A stretch of DNA of 64,000 bases from Stenotrophomonas maltophilia (GCF_001676385.1 NZ_LYVJ01000006.1:212365-276364); one strand, 5' to 3'. Positions 1 through 8,859 are shown, counted from the first letter of the stretch. Translations and numbers: made by a program. Notes: generated from the letters alone by a model not told the origin.

Positions 1-1137
1 GTCCTCCAGGGCCAGCAGTACCGCCTGCTCGTACTGCGCGGCCACGCCTTCGGCTTCAGCCTTGCTGGCACGCAGGCGTGCACGCACGGTGCCGAAGTCG
101 AATGCCGCCCAGCTCAGCGATGGGGTCAGCGACCAGGCCTTGTTGTTGCCGTTGACGAGGCCACTGGCATCGCCGCCGAGGAAACCGACAAAACCGGACA
201 GCGACAACCGCGGGAACAGGTCCGCGGTGGCCACGCCCACGCGCGCGGTGGCAGCAGCCAGGCGCCGCTCGGCCACGCGCACGTCGGCGCGCTGGCGCAG
301 CAGTTCGCGGGTGTCGCCCAGCGGCAACGGCTTGGCGAACGCTGGCACCTCATGCGGCGCGAGCATGTCGGCCAGGACCTCCGGACGTTGGCCCAGCAGC
401 ACCGCCAGGCGGTTACGCGACTGCGTCTCGGCGACTTCCAGCAAGGGGATGTCGGCCTCGATCGCCTTCAGGCGGGCACGGCTGCTCTGCACATCCAGCT
501 CGCTGCCGGCACCCAGCTCCCAGCGTGCTTCGGTCAGCTTCTGCGTGTCGCGCAGGTTCACCAGGGTGCGCTGGGCGACGGCGATGCGCTTCTGCGTGCC
601 GCGCAGCTCGAAGTAGTTGCGCGCAACTTCGGCGGCCACCAGTACCTGTGCATCGGCCAGGTTGGCCTGTTCGGCGTCCAGGTCGGCGCGCGCTGCCTCC
701 GCAGCACGGCGCTTGCGACCGAACAGATCCAGTTCCCAGCCGGCGTCGAAACCGAGTTGGTAGCTTTCACTGAACACCCGCTGCCCACCCTGCTGCGGAT
801 CGGGTTGCTTGCGACGGTCGTAGCTGCCGCCGGCGGTGATGTGCGGCGCCTGGTCGAAGCGGCTTTCGACGAATACCGCCCGGGCCTGGCTGACCCGGGC
901 AACGGCCACGCGCAGGTCCAGGTTGTCCGACAGTGCGCCGTGCACCAGTTCCTCCAGCACCGGATCATCGAACTGCGCCCACCAGCTGGCTACCGGCGAG
1001 GCGGTGCTGAACACCGGCTGCTGCGCGCCCTGCAGCACGACCGGTTCCTGCACCGGTGCCTTGTAGTTCGGGCCGACGCTGACACAGCCAGCCAGCACGA
1101 GGCTGGAGACGGCCATCGCCAACGTGCGGATCACCAT
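1..1137 (-). CDS. smeX: SmeX outer-membrane factor of the SmeVWX RND efflux pump (3' end missing)
   Basis: This is a TolC/NodT-type outer-membrane channel that lets the SmeV-SmeW pump export drugs across the outer membrane. The frame opens with ATG at 1137 and runs off the left edge: 379 codons are visible against roughly 470 usual for the family, so about a fifth is missing. The N-terminus is a lipoprotein signal with lipobox LAGC at residues 15-18, followed by SVGPNY, typical of this family. Long Ala/Gln/Arg-rich helical stretches (for example QARAVFVESRFDQAP) fit the coiled alpha-barrel. The start overlaps the end of the upstream SDR gene by 7 nt, so the two are probably translationally coupled. 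Identification as SmeX rests on gene order (U1-V-W-U2-X). Confidence 0.9.
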   Translation of the reverse strand, partial: MVIRTLAMAVSSLVLAGCVSVGPNYKAPVQEPVVLQGAQQPVFSTASPVASWWAQFDDPVLEELVHGALSDNLDLRVAVARVSQARAVFVESRFDQAPHITAGGSYDRRKQPDPQQGGQRVFSESYQLGFDAGWELDLFGRKRRAAEAARADLDAEQANLADAQVLVAAEVARNYFELRGTQKRIAVAQRTLVNLRDTQKLTEARWELGAGSELDVQSSRARLKAIEADIPLLEVAETQSRNRLAVLLGQRPEVLADMLAPHEVPAFAKPLPLGDTRELLRQRADVRVAERRLAAATARVGVATADLFPRLSLSGFVGFLGGDASGLVNGNNKAWSLTPSLSWAAFDFGTVRARLRASKAEAEGVAAQYEQAVLLALED

Positions 1138-1868
1138 GGCAGCACCTCGCCCAGGTAGGTGAAGCTGCCGCTGGCGCCGGCGTCACCGATCAGCGCCATT
1201 TCGACGCTGGAACGCGCACCCTCGCTGATTTCGATCTCGCCGTTGCCACCGTTCATGTCGGTCTTCACGTAGCCCGGATGCACGGTGTTGACCTTGATCG
1301 GGGTATTGCGCAGCTCATGGGCCAGGCTGAGCGTCCAGCTGTTCACCGCTGCCTTGGATGCGTTGTAGGCCGGGATCTTGAAATCGTAGATGCCCGAGCT
1401 CGGATCCGCGTGCAGGGTCTGCGAACCGAGCATGCTGGACACATTGACGATGCGGCCCGATTTGGCCTGCTTGACCAGGGGCAGGAAGGCCTGGGTCACT
1501 GCCACCAGCGCGTACACGTTGGTGTCGAAGGTGCGCTTCCAGGTCTCCAGCGATTGTTCCGACGGCGCCAGCGCCGGGTTTTCGATCATGATGCCGGCGT
1601 TGTTGACCAGGATATCGAGGCGGCCGTGGCGCTGGCGGACCTGCTCGGCGGCCTCGGCAATGCTGGCCGCGTCGGTCACGTCCAGCTGGATGGCCTCCAC
1701 CGGCAGCCCTTCGGCCTGCAGTTTCAGCGCGAGTTCCACTGCCGTTTCCCGCTTGCGCCCGGCCAACAGCGTATGCACGCCGGCCTGGGCCAGTTGGCGC
1801 ACGGTTTCCAGGCCGATGCCACGGGTGGCGCCGGTGACCAGGGCGATCTTGTTCTGATGATTGTTCAT
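1131..1868 (-). CDS. smeU2: SmeU2, short-chain dehydrogenase/reductase in the smeVWX operon
   Basis: A classical 245-residue short-chain dehydrogenase/reductase. The NAD(P)-binding motif TGATRGIG is at residues 12-19, NNAG at 89-92, the catalytic Ser lies in NVSSMLGS near 144, and the catalytic YxxxK is Tyr168-Lys172. All catalytic residues are therefore present and it should be an active cytoplasmic oxidoreductase. It sits between the RND transporter gene and the outer-membrane factor gene, a placement characteristic of the S. maltophilia smeU1-V-W-U2-X operon. Its substrate is not evident from sequence. A role in redox or quinone-type stress handling alongside the pump is inference. Confidence 0.92.
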   Translation of the reverse strand: MNNHQNKIALVTGATRGIGLETVRQLAQAGVHTLLAGRKRETAVELALKLQAEGLPVEAIQLDVTDAASIAEAAEQVRQRHGRLDILVNNAGIMIENPALAPSEQSLETWKRTFDTNVYALVAVTQAFLPLVKQAKSGRIVNVSSMLGSQTLHADPSSGIYDFKIPAYNASKAAVNSWTLSLAHELRNTPIKVNTVHPGYVKTDMNGGNGEIEISEGARSSVEMALIGDAGASGSFTYLGEVLPW

Positions 1869-1931
1869 GGATTCATGCCTTCTGGGGGGAGGCGTTCGCC
1901 GGCCGATGGCCGGCGACGCCGCAACTGCAGG

Positions 1932-4900
1932 TCAGTGATGGAGGGTGGGTTCGCCATGGCGCACGAGCTGGCCACCGCCCTTGCGGGTGACGAGCTTGCG
2001 CAGGGCGACGTAGAACACCGGCGTGAGGAACAGGCCGAACAGGGTCACGCCCAGCATGCCGGCGAACACGGTGATACCGGTCACCGAGCGCACCTCGGCG
2101 CCTGCACCGTGCGACAGCACCAGCGGCACGGTGCCGGCGATGAACGCGATGGAGGTCATCACGATCGGACGCAAACGCAGGCGGCAGGCCTCCAACGCGG
2201 CTTCAACGATGCCCTTGCCGCCCATCTCCAGCTCGCGGGCGAATTCGACGATCAGGATCGCGTTCTTGCACGCCAGGCCCATCAGCACCACCAGGCCGAC
2301 CTGCACGAACACGTTGTTGTCGCCACCGGTCAGCCACACGCCGAACAGCGCGGACAGCAGGGTCATCGGCACGATCAGGATCACCGCCAGTGGCAGCGAC
2401 CAGCTCTCGTACAGCGCGGCCAGCACCAGGAAGGCCAGCATGATCGCCACCGGGAACACGATGAAGGCTGCCTTGCCCTGGGTCGCCTGCTGGTAGCTCA
2501 GGTCGGTCCATTCAGTGGTCATGCCCACCGGCAGCACTTTGCCGGCGATCTCGGTCAGCTTGTTCATCGCCTCGGCCGAGGACAGCAGGCGCGGGTCGGC
2601 CTCGCCGGCGAGGTCGGCCGCCGGGTAGCCATTGAAGCGCAGCACCGGGTCCGGGCCGAAGGTCTGCTTGATGGTGACCATCGAACCGATCGGCACCATC
2701 TCGCCGCGATCGTTGCGGGTGCGCAGCTTGCCGATATCCTCGACGCTCTCGCGGAACGGGCCGTCAGCCTGCGCGATCACCTGCCAGGTACGGCCGAACT
2801 GGTTGAAGTCGTTGACGTAGGCCGAGCCGAGGTAGGTCTGCAGGGTATCGAACAGCTCGGTGAGCTGCACGCCCTGTGCCTTGGCCTTGACCCGGTCGAC
2901 CTCGGCATCCAGCTGCGGCACGTTCGCCTGGTAGCTGCTGATCGGGAAGGCCATGCCAGGAGTCTGCGCGACCGTGCCCTGCATTGCCTGCACGGCGTTC
3001 TGCAGCGCGCCGTAGCCCAGGTTGCCGCGGTCTTCGATGAACATCTGGTAGCCGTTGCCGTTGCCCAGGCCAAGGATCGGCGGCGGCATCATCGCAAATG
3101 CGAAGCCTTCCTGCAGGCCGGCGATCTTCTGGTTGATCTCGGCGTTGATCTGCGCGGCGGTGCGGCCATGGCGCTCGGCGAATGGCTTGAGCGGGATGAA
3201 CGCCACACCGGTATTCGGCGTGTTGGTGAACTGCAGCGCGTTCAGGCCCGGGAACGAGATGGTGTGGGCCACGCCATCCGTTTCCTGGGCGATCTTGGCG
3301 ACCTTGCGCAGCATTTCATCGGTCCGCGCGATCGACGAGCCCTCCGGCAGTTTCACGCCGGCGATCAGGTACAGCTTGTCCTGGGTCGGGATGAAGCCCG
3401 GCGGCACCAGCTTGAAGATCACGCCGGTACCGACCAGCAGGATCGCATAGACCACGAACACCGCGCCGCGGCGGCCCAGGATGCGGGCAACGCCACGCTC
3501 GTATTTCTCCGAGCTGGACTTGAAGAAGCGGTTGAACGGGCGGAACACCCAGCCGAACAGGCGCTCGATCAGGCGGCTCGGGCCATCCTTCGGTGCACCG
3601 TGGGCCTTCAGCAGGCGTGCGGCCAGTGCCGGCGACAGGGTCAGCGAGTTGATCGCCGAGATCACCGTGGAGATGGCGATGGTGACTGCGAACTGCTTGT
3701 AGAACTGGCCGGTGACGCCGGACAGGAATGCCATCGGCACGAACACGGCGCACAACACCAGCGCGATCGCGATGATCGGGCCGGACACCTCGCGCATCGC
3801 CTGGTGGGCGGCCGCCGTGGGCGACAGGCCTTCCTCGATGTTGCGCTCGACGTTCTCGACTACCACGATCGCGTCGTCCACCACGATGCCGATCGCCAGC
3901 ACCAGGCCGAACAGGCTCAGCGTATTGATCGAGAAGCCCAGCAGGTAGAGCGCCGCGAATGTACCCACTACCGACACCGGCACCGCGATCAGCGGAATGA
4001 TCGAGGCACGCCAGGTCTGCAGGAACAGGATCACCACCAGCACCACCAGCGCGATGGCTTCCAGCAGCGTCGAGACCACGGCCTTGATCGAATCACGGAC
4101 GAAGATGGTGGTGTCATACACGGCTTCGTACTTCACATCGGCCGGCATGGTCTTCTGCATCTCGTCCATCGTGGCGATGACCTTGTCGCGGATCTCCAGC
4201 GCGTTGGCGCCGGGCGACTGGAAGATGCCGATGCCCACTGCGTTCTTGCCGTCCAGCTGCGAGCGCAGGGTGTAGTCGCCGGCACCCAGCTCCAGGCGGG
4301 CCACATCAGCCAGGCGCACGATCTCGCCATCGGTGCCGCTCTTGAGCACGATGTCGCCGAACTCCTTTTCGGTCTTCAAGCGGCCCTGGGCATTGATGAG
4401 GGTCAGGAACTGGCTGTTCGGCAGCGGTTCGGCACCGAGCTGGCCGGCCGACACCTGCACGTTCTGCTCGCGCATGGCGCGCACCACGTCGCTGGCGGTC
4501 AGGCCGCGCGAGGCCACTTTGTCAGGGTCCAGCCAGGCGCGCATGGCGTAGTCGCCACCGCCGAAGATCTGCGCGTCACCCACGCCCGGGATGCGTGCCA
4601 GCGCATCCTTGACGTGCAGGCGCGCGTAGTTGCGCAGGTACAGGGTGTCGTACTTGCCTTGCGGCGACGTCAGGTGCACCACCATCAGGAACGTCGGCGA
4701 CTGCTTCTGCGTCGTCACGCCCTGCCGGCGCACGTCCTCCGGCAGGCGCGCCTGGGCCTGCGCCACGCGGTTCTGTACCTTCACCGCCGCCGCATCCGGG
4801 TCGGTGCCCGGGCGGAAGGTGACGGTCATCTGCAGCACGCCGTCCGAACCGGCCACCGACTTCAGGTACATCATGCCTTCGACGCCGTTGATCGCCTCCT

Positions 4901-5102
4901 CGAGGGGCGTGGCAACAGTCTCGGCAATGACCTTCGGGTTGGCGCCCGGGTACACGGTACGCACGACCACCGACGGCGGCACCACTTCCGGGTACTCGCT
5001 GATCGGCAGGATCGGAATCGTGATCAGGCCTGCGGCGAAGATCACGATCGACAGCACCGCCGCGAAGATCGGCCTGTCGATGAAGAAACGGGAAAAGTCC
5101 AT
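1932..5102 (-). CDS. smeW: SmeW, RND-family multidrug efflux transporter (HAE1 type)
   Basis: Inner-membrane proton/drug antiporter of 1056 residues, full length for the hydrophobe/amphiphile efflux-1 family. It starts MDFSRFFIDRPIFAAVLSI, the usual cytoplasmic tip plus TM1. Two large periplasmic loops separate TM1 from TM2 and TM7 from TM8. The proton-relay Asp pair is in TM4 (VVDDAIVVVENVERN near residue 410). It forms a tripartite complex with the lipoprotein adaptor SmeV upstream (112 nt gap) and SmeX downstream. In S. maltophilia, overexpression of this pump is known to raise resistance to quinolones, chloramphenicol and tetracyclines. No frameshift or missing motif is visible. Confidence 0.95.
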   Translation of the reverse strand: MDFSRFFIDRPIFAAVLSIVIFAAGLITIPILPISEYPEVVPPSVVVRTVYPGANPKVIAETVATPLEEAINGVEGMMYLKSVAGSDGVLQMTVTFRPGTDPDAAAVKVQNRVAQAQARLPEDVRRQGVTTQKQSPTFLMVVHLTSPQGKYDTLYLRNYARLHVKDALARIPGVGDAQIFGGGDYAMRAWLDPDKVASRGLTASDVVRAMREQNVQVSAGQLGAEPLPNSQFLTLINAQGRLKTEKEFGDIVLKSGTDGEIVRLADVARLELGAGDYTLRSQLDGKNAVGIGIFQSPGANALEIRDKVIATMDEMQKTMPADVKYEAVYDTTIFVRDSIKAVVSTLLEAIALVVLVVILFLQTWRASIIPLIAVPVSVVGTFAALYLLGFSINTLSLFGLVLAIGIVVDDAIVVVENVERNIEEGLSPTAAAHQAMREVSGPIIAIALVLCAVFVPMAFLSGVTGQFYKQFAVTIAISTVISAINSLTLSPALAARLLKAHGAPKDGPSRLIERLFGWVFRPFNRFFKSSSEKYERGVARILGRRGAVFVVYAILLVGTGVIFKLVPPGFIPTQDKLYLIAGVKLPEGSSIARTDEMLRKVAKIAQETDGVAHTISFPGLNALQFTNTPNTGVAFIPLKPFAERHGRTAAQINAEINQKIAGLQEGFAFAMMPPPILGLGNGNGYQMFIEDRGNLGYGALQNAVQAMQGTVAQTPGMAFPISSYQANVPQLDAEVDRVKAKAQGVQLTELFDTLQTYLGSAYVNDFNQFGRTWQVIAQADGPFRESVEDIGKLRTRNDRGEMVPIGSMVTIKQTFGPDPVLRFNGYPAADLAGEADPRLLSSAEAMNKLTEIAGKVLPVGMTTEWTDLSYQQATQGKAAFIVFPVAIMLAFLVLAALYESWSLPLAVILIVPMTLLSALFGVWLTGGDNNVFVQVGLVVLMGLACKNAILIVEFARELEMGGKGIVEAALEACRLRLRPIVMTSIAFIAGTVPLVLSHGAGAEVRSVTGITVFAGMLGVTLFGLFLTPVFYVALRKLVTRKGGGQLVRHGEPTLHH

Positions 5103-5214
5103 TGAGGAATTCCTGGGAAAGGCCTCCGGCGGGCAACAACCGCCCTGCCCCTCGCCGTGATGACGAAGGCAGGGAAGGCTGCTGCTGGCGCCGGCAGCTA
5201 AGCGGGGACGCGGA

Positions 5215-6447
5215 TCAGTGGTTCAGTGCAGCGGTGGCGTCACGGCCAGGGCCCGGCGCGGGCTGCGGCTGCATCGCCACGGCCTTGGCCTGCACCGGCA
5301 TGCCGGGCATGAAGACCTTCTGCACGCCGTCGATGATCACCTTGTCACCGGCTGCCAGGCCCTGTTCGACGATGCGAAGGCCCTCTGCGGTCCGGCCAAG
5401 GCGGATGTCACGGCGCTGAGCCTTGCCATCCTTGTCGACCACGTACACGTACTTGCGGTCCTGGTCGGTCAGCACGGCCTTGTCATCGATCAGCAGGGCC
5501 TGGAACTGGCCGCTGCCGAGCAGCTGCACGCGGGCGAACAGGCCCGGCGTGAACTGGCGGTCGGCGTTGTCCAGCAGCGCACGCACGCGGATGGTGCCAG
5601 TGCTGCGGGTCACCTGGTTGTCGAGGAAGTCGACCTTGCCCGCGTGCGGATATCCGTCTTCACCCGACAAGCCCACCTTCACCGGCAGTTCGCTGTCGCG
5701 CTCGCTCGGACGCTCGCCCTTGCGAGCCATCTGCGCATAGCGCAGGAAGGTGCTTTCGTCGGCATCGAAGTAAACGAACACGGTGTCCAGCGAGACCAGC
5801 GTGGTCAGCACGCTGGCGCTGTCGCCGGCGGTGACCAGATTGCCGGCAGTGACCATCGCACGGCCGGCACGGCCATCGATCGGGGCGCGCACCTTGGTGA
5901 ACTCCAGGTTGAGGCGGGCAGCATCCAGTGCCGCCTGCGCCGCCTGCACGGCGGCGCCGGCCTGGTCGGCCGCCGCGCGGCGCTGCTCGGCGGTCTCGGT
6001 GGAGATTGCCTGCTGCTCGGAAAGCCGCTTGGCACGCTCGGACTCGCTCCGGGCCAGCGTCGCCTGCGTGCGCGCGCGGGCCAGTTCGGCTGCAGCACGG
6101 TCATATTCGGCCTGGTAGCTGCGAGCGTCGATGGTGAACAGGACCTGGCCCTTCTTCACTTCATCGCCTTCCACGTAATTGACCTTGTCGATGTAGCCGG
6201 ACACGCGCGGACGCAGTTCAACGCTCTGTACCGCTTCGACGCGGCCGCTGAACTCGTCCCATTGGCTGACCTGCTTGACCAGTACCGGTGCGGCGCTGAC
6301 CTGTGGCGGTGGTGGTGCGCCGGCTTCTTCGGCATGGCCACCGCTGCAGGCCGCCAGCACCGCAGCGGCAAGAATCGACACGCCGATCATCGCGATGCGA
6401 TGGCCGAAACGATGTGGGGAAGTGTTGGGGGAAGTCATGGCATGCAT
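5215..6447 (-). CDS. smeV: SmeV, periplasmic adaptor (membrane fusion) lipoprotein of the RND pump
   Basis: A 410-residue HlyD/AcrA-type adaptor linking the RND transporter to the outer-membrane channel. The N-terminal signal ends in a lipobox (LAAC near residue 34), so the mature protein is a lipoprotein anchored in the inner membrane. Next come the barrel-sandwich (lipoyl) half motif around YIDKVNYVEGDEVKKGQVLF, a coiled hairpin rich in Ala/Arg/Gln (about 105-175), and the second lipoyl half and beta-barrel. Two in-frame ATG codons (6447 and 6438) are possible starts; the longer is given. It lies 82 nt downstream of smeU1 and 112 nt upstream of smeW. Confidence 0.93.
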   Translation of the reverse strand: MHAMTSPNTSPHRFGHRIAMIGVSILAAAVLAACSGGHAEEAGAPPPPQVSAAPVLVKQVSQWDEFSGRVEAVQSVELRPRVSGYIDKVNYVEGDEVKKGQVLFTIDARSYQAEYDRAAAELARARTQATLARSESERAKRLSEQQAISTETAEQRRAAADQAGAAVQAAQAALDAARLNLEFTKVRAPIDGRAGRAMVTAGNLVTAGDSASVLTTLVSLDTVFVYFDADESTFLRYAQMARKGERPSERDSELPVKVGLSGEDGYPHAGKVDFLDNQVTRSTGTIRVRALLDNADRQFTPGLFARVQLLGSGQFQALLIDDKAVLTDQDRKYVYVVDKDGKAQRRDIRLGRTAEGLRIVEQGLAAGDKVIIDGVQKVFMPGMPVQAKAVAMQPQPAPGPGRDATAALNH

Positions 6448-6529
6448 CCGTACGGAGGGGTGGTACAGCTAGATGAGAACGTATTGCGGAAACAGGCGGC
6501 GCATCCTGCAACCTCAACCATGGTCGAGG

Positions 6530-7300
6530 TCAAGCGACGCCGGCGGTGTCGCGCCACAAAGGGGGAATTTCGAGGTGCAGCAGGCCGCGGGGCAGCTCGG
6601 CATCACTGCTGTCGCAGCGGACCACGGCGCGGTTGTCGCGGCAGCCATCCAACAGCGAGACCACGCGGCGGCCGACCAGCAGAGAGCTCGGCCACTCGAT
6701 GCAGGCATTGGCCGCATTGGCAGGGGTGCATACCGGGCTGCAGACCTCCAGCATCTGCGCACGGACACCGAGCGCCTGTGCTTCCTGGTGCACGACCTGC
6801 GCATACATGCGCAGCGCAGCGGTGGTGATCGACGTTTCGCCGTAGCCGGCCCATGGCTTGGCACTGGCCGGGCTGCCGATCATGACGTAACGGCGCGCAT
6901 GCACGTTGTCCTGCAGCAGGGGCAGCAGGTGGCGCACGGCATGCACGTGTGGCATCAGGTCGGCCTGCAGCGCGCCCAGCAGTTCGTCGCCGTTGCGGTC
7001 GATCACGCGGCCGCGGCGGTAGGGGCCGCCCATCGCGGCGATCACCGCCGCAAGCGGGCGCGGCCGCTGCGCGATGCGCTCAGCCAGTGTGCGGGCCGAA
7101 CCATCGTCACTGAGCGAACCCAGCATCGTCTCCAGGCCAGGCTCGTCGGCGAACTGCTCCTGCAGCGCCGCCAACCGGCCCGGATCGCGCCCGACCACCA
7201 GCACCGGGCTTCCGGCTTCCAGCAGTGCACCCACTACACCCTGGCCGACGGCACCGGTGCCGCCAAGGACCAGGACTTCGGGCGTCAGCATCCCATTCAC
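6530..7300 (-). CDS. smeU1: SmeU1, atypical NAD(P)-binding oxidoreductase, first pump-operon gene
   Basis: A 256-residue Rossmann-fold protein with a nucleotide-binding motif GGTGAVGQG at residues 13-21 and a second-strand Arg (VVGRDPGRL) that favours NADP. The expected YxxxK dyad is not obvious: the best-placed Tyr is in GYGETSI, where the +4 residue is Ser, so it may be a non-classical SDR or a binding/regulatory protein. The start is GTG, supported by a strong Shine-Dalgarno GGGAGGAAA about seven bases upstream. The GTG overlaps the TGA of a small upstream reading frame. It is the first recognised gene of the SmeVWX operon and lies divergent from smeRv. Confidence 0.85.
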   Translation of the reverse strand: MNGMLTPEVLVLGGTGAVGQGVVGALLEAGSPVLVVGRDPGRLAALQEQFADEPGLETMLGSLSDDGSARTLAERIAQRPRPLAAVIAAMGGPYRRGRVIDRNGDELLGALQADLMPHVHAVRHLLPLLQDNVHARRYVMIGSPASAKPWAGYGETSITTAALRMYAQVVHQEAQALGVRAQMLEVCSPVCTPANAANACIEWPSSLLVGRRVVSLLDGCRDNRAVVRCDSSDAELPRGLLHLEIPPLWRDTAGVA

Positions 7301-7524
7301 GGGACATTTCCTCCCAAATCCGGGATAGTCCCAATTCGATGCAGCCGGTCGCCCCTGTTCGGAGCAAGACGGATGGTGCCGCCACGCTGCTGTCGCATGG
7401 GCGCGGTAAACTCACGAAAGTCCTTGTGTACCAAGGAACTCGGGCGGGCTTCAACGGTCATCGCCAGGTCCAGGGTGTTCTGGCCGGCGTTCCGGAGACG
7501 GGCAAGAATGTTGCGCAGGCTCAT
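7297..7524 (-). CDS. possible small leader ORF (75 aa) coupled to smeU1
   Basis: I do not recognise this protein. The frame starts at an ATG at 7524 with GGAG ten bases upstream and encodes a short basic polypeptide beginning MSLRNILARLRNAGQNTLDL. The first 40 or so codons have the high third-position G+C expected of a real gene here; the last 30 look less coding-like. Its TGA overlaps the GTG start of smeU1 (GTGA), the arrangement used for translational coupling. It lies between the presumed LysR operator and smeU1, inside the presumed operon leader. It could be a leader peptide, a small regulatory protein, or chance. The published five-gene description of this operon does not include it as far as I recall. 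Confidence 0.35.
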   Translation of the reverse strand: MSLRNILARLRNAGQNTLDLAMTVEARPSSLVHKDFREFTAPMRQQRGGTIRLAPNRGDRLHRIGTIPDLGGNVP

Positions 7525-7576
7525 GGCGGACGGGCTCCAAATAACGAATGGCGCCACGATAGACCCCAAACCTTTA

Positions 7577-7596
7577 CTTGATTAGTCCTGATTAAG
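7577..7596. promoter_or_regulatory. LysR-type operator between smeRv and smeU1
   Basis: An interrupted perfect palindrome of the form CTTnATnAGnnCTnATnAAG, 20 bp, embedded in an unusually AT-rich patch. It has the dyad symmetry and T-N11-A spacing expected for LysR-family binding. It lies in the divergent region and overlaps the proposed smeRv promoter, which would let SmeRv repress itself while controlling the pump operon. The assignment to SmeRv is inference from position. Confidence 0.6.
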
Positions 7597-7606
7597 GGGA
7601 ATAATC
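7578..7606 (+). promoter_or_regulatory. probable sigma-70 promoter of smeRv
   Basis: TTGATT at 7578-7583, a 17 bp spacer and ATAATC at 7601-7606 form a plausible promoter about 65 bp upstream of the smeRv start. The -35 and part of the spacer lie within the palindromic operator, which suggests autoregulation. Confidence 0.5.
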
Positions 7607-7670
7607 ATCCCGTCCCCGGTCCAATCGTTCTGTCACGATTGCCCCATCCCCGACGTCCAGGATCCCGACC

Positions 7671-8702
7671 ATGTCCCACGATCTCAACGAGACTCTGATC
7701 TTCGTCAAAGTGGTTGAGCAAGGCAGCTTCATCGCCGCTGCCAAAGCACTCGGCCTGCCCAAGACCACCGTCAGCCGCAAGGTGCAGGAACTGGAGACGC
7801 GCCTGGGTGCGCGCCTGCTGCACCGGACCACGCGCCGCCTCGGCCTGACCGAGGCCGGCTCGATCTACCACGAGCACTGCCAACGCATCGCACGCGAGCT
7901 GGAAGAAGCCGAGAGCGCAGTGAGCCAGCTGCAGTCCGGCCCGCGCGGCTGGCTGCGCTTCACCGTGCCCTATTCGATCGGCATTACCTGGATCGCCCCG
8001 CTGCTGGGCCAGTTCCATGCGCAGTACCCGGAGATCCGCCTGGACATGCACATGGGCAACGAGAAGCTGGACCTGATCGCCGGTGAGGCCGATCTGGCGC
8101 TGCGCGTCGGCGCCCTGCCCGACTCCAATCTGGTCGCGCGCAAGCTCGGCAGCCTGCGCACGCAGGTGTTCGCCAGCCCGGCCTACATCGAGCGCTATGG
8201 CGAGCCCCTGCATCCGGAAGAGCTGCAGTTCCACCGCATCCTGGCGATGCGCAAGCCTTACCACACCGGCAATTCGCCCCGCTTCACCTGGCAGTTGGGT
8301 GAGAACGGGGGGGAACTGCGCGACTTCCCGGTCACCCCGCTGATGACGGCCAACGACATGTCCGCGCTCAATGGCGCATTGGTGTGCGGCGAAGGCCTGC
8401 TGCTGACCGGCGACGTGATGGCCAAGCCATTCGTTGAATCGGGCATGGTGCGCCGCGTACTGGCCGGCTGGACCGGTCCGGAAGTGGACTTCAATGCCGT
8501 GTTCGCCGGCGGTCGCCTGGTCTCGCCGAAGGTGCGTGCCTTCGTCGATTTCCTGGTCGAGAAGCTCAACTTCGACGCCAACTACATGCTGGCGCAATGC
8601 CCGGGCGCAAAGCTGGCGCAGCAGCAGAAGGCGCAGGAAGATGCGGCGCTGGAAAACAGCGGCAAGCGGATCCTGGAGAAGGTGGCGGCTTCGGCGGCGT
8701 AA
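7671..8702 (+). CDS. smeRv: SmeRv, LysR-family regulator of the smeVWX operon
   Basis: A 343-residue LysR-type transcription regulator. The winged helix-turn-helix covers residues 1-60 (FIAAAKALGLPKTTVSRKVQ), followed by a linker helix and a two-lobed effector domain from about 90 to 295. The C-terminus is longer than usual, about 45 residues rich in Gln/Glu/Ala. The start has AGGA eight bases upstream. It is divergent from smeU1, and in S. maltophilia the regulator at this position controls SmeVWX expression; changes in it are known to cause pump overproduction. The effector ligand cannot be read from sequence. Confidence 0.9.
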   Translation: MSHDLNETLIFVKVVEQGSFIAAAKALGLPKTTVSRKVQELETRLGARLLHRTTRRLGLTEAGSIYHEHCQRIARELEEAESAVSQLQSGPRGWLRFTVPYSIGITWIAPLLGQFHAQYPEIRLDMHMGNEKLDLIAGEADLALRVGALPDSNLVARKLGSLRTQVFASPAYIERYGEPLHPEELQFHRILAMRKPYHTGNSPRFTWQLGENGGELRDFPVTPLMTANDMSALNGALVCGEGLLLTGDVMAKPFVESGMVRRVLAGWTGPEVDFNAVFAGGRLVSPKVRAFVDFLVEKLNFDANYMLAQCPGAKLAQQQKAQEDAALENSGKRILEKVAASAA

Positions 8703-8732
8703 CCTGCAACAAGAGCACCTATCCATCTCCTG

Positions 8733-8826
8733 GTAGATGCCGACGTTGGTCGGCATGGCTTACAGAGGGAGTCGAGCGCGGCTCGACTCTACATGCGCTG
8801 TCGGCGTGCCGAGCAACGCTCGGCAC
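8733..8826. repeat. SMAG-type repeat cluster after smeRv
   Basis: Three short palindromes lie in a row. The first carries GTAG at 8733-8736 followed by stem ATGCCGAC/GTCGGCAT. The second is inverted, with stem GAGTCGAGC/GCTCGACTC and GTAG on the minus strand at 8792-8789. The third hairpin, GTGCCGAGC/GCTCGGCAC (8806-8826), lacks GTAG. The first two form the head-to-head dimer known for S. maltophilia SMAG elements. Confidence 0.8.
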
Positions 8827-8831
8827 CCACA

Positions 8832-8859
8832 AAAATGCCGCCTGCAAGGGCGGCATTTT
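8832..8859. terminator. bidirectional terminator between smeRv and the OmpA-like gene
   Basis: Perfect 11 bp stem AAAATGCCGCC/GGCGGCATTTT with a six-base loop. The A and T runs on either side make it intrinsic on both strands, serving the convergent smeRv and ompA-like genes. Confidence 0.85.

Noticed and set aside
1278..5105. 1275-codon plus-strand open frame
   Set aside because: It is a shadow of smeW and smeU2. The composition (His/Arg/Gln-rich) is typical of the antisense of high-GC genes, and RND motifs are clear on the minus strand.
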